A stretch of DNA of 64,000 nucleotides from Sporolactobacillus vineae DSM 21990 = SL153 (lineage in GTDB: Bacteria > Bacillota > Bacilli > Bacillales > Sporolactobacillaceae). The translations under genes and the position numbers were made by a program. Under the pieces are notes generated by a model that had not been told where the DNA came from, did not search any database, and saw nothing but the letters and a program-made list of their open reading frames with translations. The stretch lies in assembly GCF_000377985.1 (NCBI RefSeq), contig NZ_KB899049.1, forward strand, positions 1 to 64,000, given 5' to 3'. Every line of letters starts with the position of its first letter. Position 1 is the first letter of the stretch. Positions 61,940 through 64,000 of the stretch are shown here, one piece after another.

Positions 61940-62161
61940 GAGTTATTGACAATTACAAAACAGTTGTCCTCACATATTCAGAATAGTAAATTTAAAATCG
62001 ACGGCAGATGGATCTTTTCGACAAAGGTCTGCGAGGATTAATGTATAATGTAAGAAAACCTGGCGGCCGGGTAAGCGATGACCGGTACCTGGTCCGCCGC
62101 AGAGTCTGGTAAAATAGAATGAGCAGGCTGACAGTGATTTATTAACGGGAGGATGAGCCGG

Positions 62162-62977
62162 ATGCCGGTGATCACCGCGATCAGGACGGATGATAAAGAA
62201 AAAGAATCTTTTAAAGTAGAGGTGACGGGGGATGACGGCCAAAGCGTGACGCTCCGGATCCACGAAGATGTGCTTGTCCGCTATGAACTGCATAAAGGCC
62301 AGATCCTTTCAGGGCTCCAGCTGGACGGCCTTCGGCAGGAAGCAGCGGGCATCCATGCCTATCATGCCGGACTGAGGTATCTTGCATTTCGGATGCGGAG
62401 TGTGCATGAAATGAGGGACTATCTGGAGAAAAAAGACTACAGCCCGGCCCAAATTGACTTTGCCGTCCGGCGGCTGAAGAAAGAACGTGTACTGGACGAT
62501 CACGCATTCGCCGAATCTTTTATCCGGACGCGGATGAAACTGTCGACAAAAGGACCGAAGCTGATCTATCGGGAGCTGCTTCAGGCCGGGGTTTCACAGG
62601 AGTATGCAGCGCTGTCGGAGACCCTGTTCCCGGAAGACGATCAGCTGGAGCATGCGCGAAAATACCTGGCCAAGCAAACCGCATCGGTGAAAAATAAAAA
62701 ATCGTCTGCTGAAGCACGGCAGGTTCTCTCCAGGCTGCTGATGCAAAGGGGCTATTCACGGAAAATCTCCGATCAGGTGATTGTCGAGATTGAGCCCTTT
62801 CTTGCAGAAAACGAGAAGAGTGCACTGGCCTATCAGGGCGAAAAAGCGATGCAGAAATTCAAGAAATTCACAGGAATCGATTTTATCCAGAGAGTGAAAA
62901 CCTATCTTTACCGAAAAGGATTTCCAGCCGAAGAGATTCAATCCTATCTGGACGGCCATACGAGCGGGAACCATTAA
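62162..62977 (+). CDS. recX: Regulatory protein RecX
   Basis: This 271-residue protein modulates RecA filaments. It is built of three-helix RecX repeats: YLAFRMRSVHEMRDYLEKKDY, VLDDHAFAESFIRTRMKLSTKGP and the C-terminal YRKGFPAEEIQSYL. Length fits Bacilli RecX. ATG 62162 lies nine bases from GGGAGG, while ATG 62153 touches it. It is followed by yfhH as in Bacillus. Confidence 0.94.
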   Translation: MPVITAIRTDDKEKESFKVEVTGDDGQSVTLRIHEDVLVRYELHKGQILSGLQLDGLRQEAAGIHAYHAGLRYLAFRMRSVHEMRDYLEKKDYSPAQIDFAVRRLKKERVLDDHAFAESFIRTRMKLSTKGPKLIYRELLQAGVSQEYAALSETLFPEDDQLEHARKYLAKQTASVKNKKSSAEARQVLSRLLMQRGYSRKISDQVIVEIEPFLAENEKSALAYQGEKAMQKFKKFTGIDFIQRVKTYLYRKGFPAEEIQSYLDGHTSGNH

Positions 62978-62999
62978 ATGAAGACGGGAGGTGCGGCTG

Positions 63000-63341
63000 A
63001 TGGAACGCCGCTTCAGTGAAATGTCGCCTTATGAACTGACTCAGAAAATCGGAGAGTTTACGGATCATGCCCGAAAAGCAGAGCAGATGGGCATGGTTAA
63101 TGAACTGGCCGTCTATGAACGGAAAATTGATATGGCAAAAGCTTATCTGATGGATCCGGAAAGCTTCAGTCCGGGTCGTATTTACCTCGTTCAGGATCGT
63201 CCGTTCACCCTGGTTAAGCTGAAAGGGACGATGGCCTGGGGAACGTTCTCGTCCGGCGGTAAGTTGCAGGCGTTTCCTATTTCTCTGCTGAAGAAAATAA
63301 AGAAACCTTCAGGGAACGGCACAACTTGTCGGGAGAAGTAA
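63000..63341 (+). CDS. yfhH: YfhH family protein (DUF1811)
   Basis: This 113-residue protein begins MERRFSEMSPYELTQKIGEF, has a helical N-terminal half and a small beta domain (GRIYLVQDRPFTLVKLKG). It follows recX with a 22-base gap and its own GGGAGG site, as in B. subtilis recX-yfhH. Function is unknown. Confidence 0.9.
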   Translation: MERRFSEMSPYELTQKIGEFTDHARKAEQMGMVNELAVYERKIDMAKAYLMDPESFSPGRIYLVQDRPFTLVKLKGTMAWGTFSSGGKLQAFPISLLKKIKKPSGNGTTCREK

Positions 63342-63344
63342 ACT

Positions 63345-63391
63345 AAAACGCAGCTCGGTTTCCAGTGTTGAAACCGAGCTGCGTTTTATTG
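63345..63391. terminator. Bidirectional terminator between yfhH and yfhP
   Basis: The perfect 18-bp stem AAAACGCAGCTCGGTTTC/GAAACCGAGCTGCGTTTT has A- and T-rich ends, serving both convergent genes. Confidence 0.92.
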
Positions 63392-63401
63392 AATGAATCG
63401 G

Positions 63402-64000
63402 TTATTTGGTCTGGGCAAATGCCAGTTTCTTAATCAGTTTCTGTTCGCTGAAGACCCAGCCGGTAAACGAGCTTTCGATGTGCATATCCTGTCCGAGCCA
63501 TACGGTTGCCGTGAACGGATAGCAGCCCTTCGAATAATAACGAAGATCAGTAAACTGGATCACATGGTGTCCGTTCCGTTCATAGATCGTCCAGCGGTAG
63601 ATCGGCGAGAAGGAAAGAAATGCGCGAACATTTTTGTCTCTTGAAGCCATTTGAATCAGCTTGTTCTCGTGATCTACCGGGACGCGGTCGAATGCATCAA
63701 TCAGAATCAGCCGGCGGCCTTCAAGTTTGCCGACATAATAGCGGTCATGACTCTCCGCTGCGACGTGATAGTGGGCCCACAGCATCGTCGGCGAAAGATA
63801 AACTTTCGTCAGATCCGGCAACTGTTTACGGACGAACTGAACCATTTTGTGATGCTGAATGCCGCGAAGGACATAATAAGCAGTGAGCACGATATAGATC
63901 GTCACAAAAGTGACGCCAGGATGCCCGACGGTTTGCCAGATCATGAACCCCATTAAATGGAGACAGAAGATAAATGGGTCAAAAATATTGATCGTGCCGA
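63402..64000 (-). CDS. yfhP: YfhP-like membrane-bound metal-dependent hydrolase (DUF457), partial
   Basis: The frame ends at 63402 and runs open to the window edge, so the N-terminus is missing. The visible end reads INIFDPFIFCLHL, a membrane segment (GVTFVTIYIVLTAYYVLRG) and a soluble C-terminal domain with DRYYVGKLEGRRLILIDAFDRVP. The NTFDP-like motif and the position beside recX-yfhH match B. subtilis YfhP of the YdjM/LexA-regulated DUF457 family. The catalytic His motifs would lie outside the window. Confidence 0.85.
   Translation of the reverse strand, partial: GTINIFDPFIFCLHLMGFMIWQTVGHPGVTFVTIYIVLTAYYVLRGIQHHKMVQFVRKQLPDLTKVYLSPTMLWAHYHVAAESHDRYYVGKLEGRRLILIDAFDRVPVDHENKLIQMASRDKNVRAFLSFSPIYRWTIYERNGHHVIQFTDLRYYSKGCYPFTATVWLGQDMHIESSFTGWVFSEQKLIKKLAFAQTK

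Noticed and set aside
1-64000. tRNA, rRNA or CRISPR arrays
   Set aside because: No cloverleaf, rRNA segment or regularly spaced repeat was found. The only close tandem repeat is the two-copy 22-bp unit at 26573-26620.

Overview
The window is chromosomal DNA from a low-to-moderate GC, endospore-forming member of the Bacilli. Shine-Dalgarno sequences are strong (GGAGG type), TTG and GTG starts are common, and terminators are classical U-tract hairpins. The pdaA gene (spore-cortex muramic lactam synthesis) and gene clusters arranged as in Bacillus subtilis (a yfkJ-yfkI-yfkH-yfkF block; recX-yfhH-yfhP) point the same way. Metabolic content (LytST plus an OFA-type transporter, nickel ECF transporter plus HypB, agmatine-to-putrescine enzymes, catabolite (cre) sites) would fit a lactic-acid-forming sporeformer such as Sporolactobacillus, but the genus is an inference from memory only. 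I see no rRNA, tRNA, CRISPR array or prophage.

Layout. 1-6460 is an accessory island: a small basic protein, a type I restriction subunit HsdR, an AT-rich unknown protein, and the last codons of a DUF3427-type gene split by a complete IS1634-family element (4511-6443, with 16-bp inverted ends and a 5-bp TTACA target duplication). 6461-7180 holds two small-toxin loci. The first has the layout of a par/Fst type I toxin-antitoxin system: convergent promoters, a 15-nt shared repeat covering the toxin start, and a bidirectional terminator region. The second is a holin-like toxin peptide. 7234-11109 is a TetR-regulated DHA2 efflux pump with twin operators, then a MATE pump. 11346-15128 is a LytS/LytR pair with an OFA-family transporter, probably a pyruvate-sensing module.

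15302-30280 carries an M29 aminopeptidase, a large Sel1-repeat protein, a VanW protein, a secreted 5'-nucleotidase, a deoxyinosine glycosylase, LuxS, a small NlpC/P60 hydrolase, the aguA-aguB pair, a response regulator/CheC/PAS-GGDEF operon, murB and an acetyltransferase. 30331-36996 has a secreted GH92 mannosidase with accessory domains, a probable small RNA, an O-antigen-ligase-like membrane protein and a Gfo/Idh/MocA oxidoreductase. 37220-43213 holds a FAD/Rieske oxidoreductase, a DUF1992 protein, a cupin lipoprotein, a MerR/TipAS regulator, a DJ-1/PfpI protein, a ureohydrolase-like protein and a gamma-carbonic-anhydrase-like protein.

43210-47126 is a nickel/cobalt block (DUF3842, HypB, NikMN-NikQ-NikO). 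47123-54374 runs mostly on the minus strand: an S66 peptidase, an RsmF-type rRNA methyltransferase, adenine deaminase, a VIT1-family transporter and PepF. 54512-58242 is the yfk block. 58263-60387 has a divergent mtnU/mtnE pair for methionine salvage. 60542-61587 holds a small protein and pdaA (probably a CTG start). 61588-62161 is a gene-free stretch with a cluster of DnaA-box-like sequences, followed by recX, yfhH and, on the minus strand, yfhP cut by the window edge.
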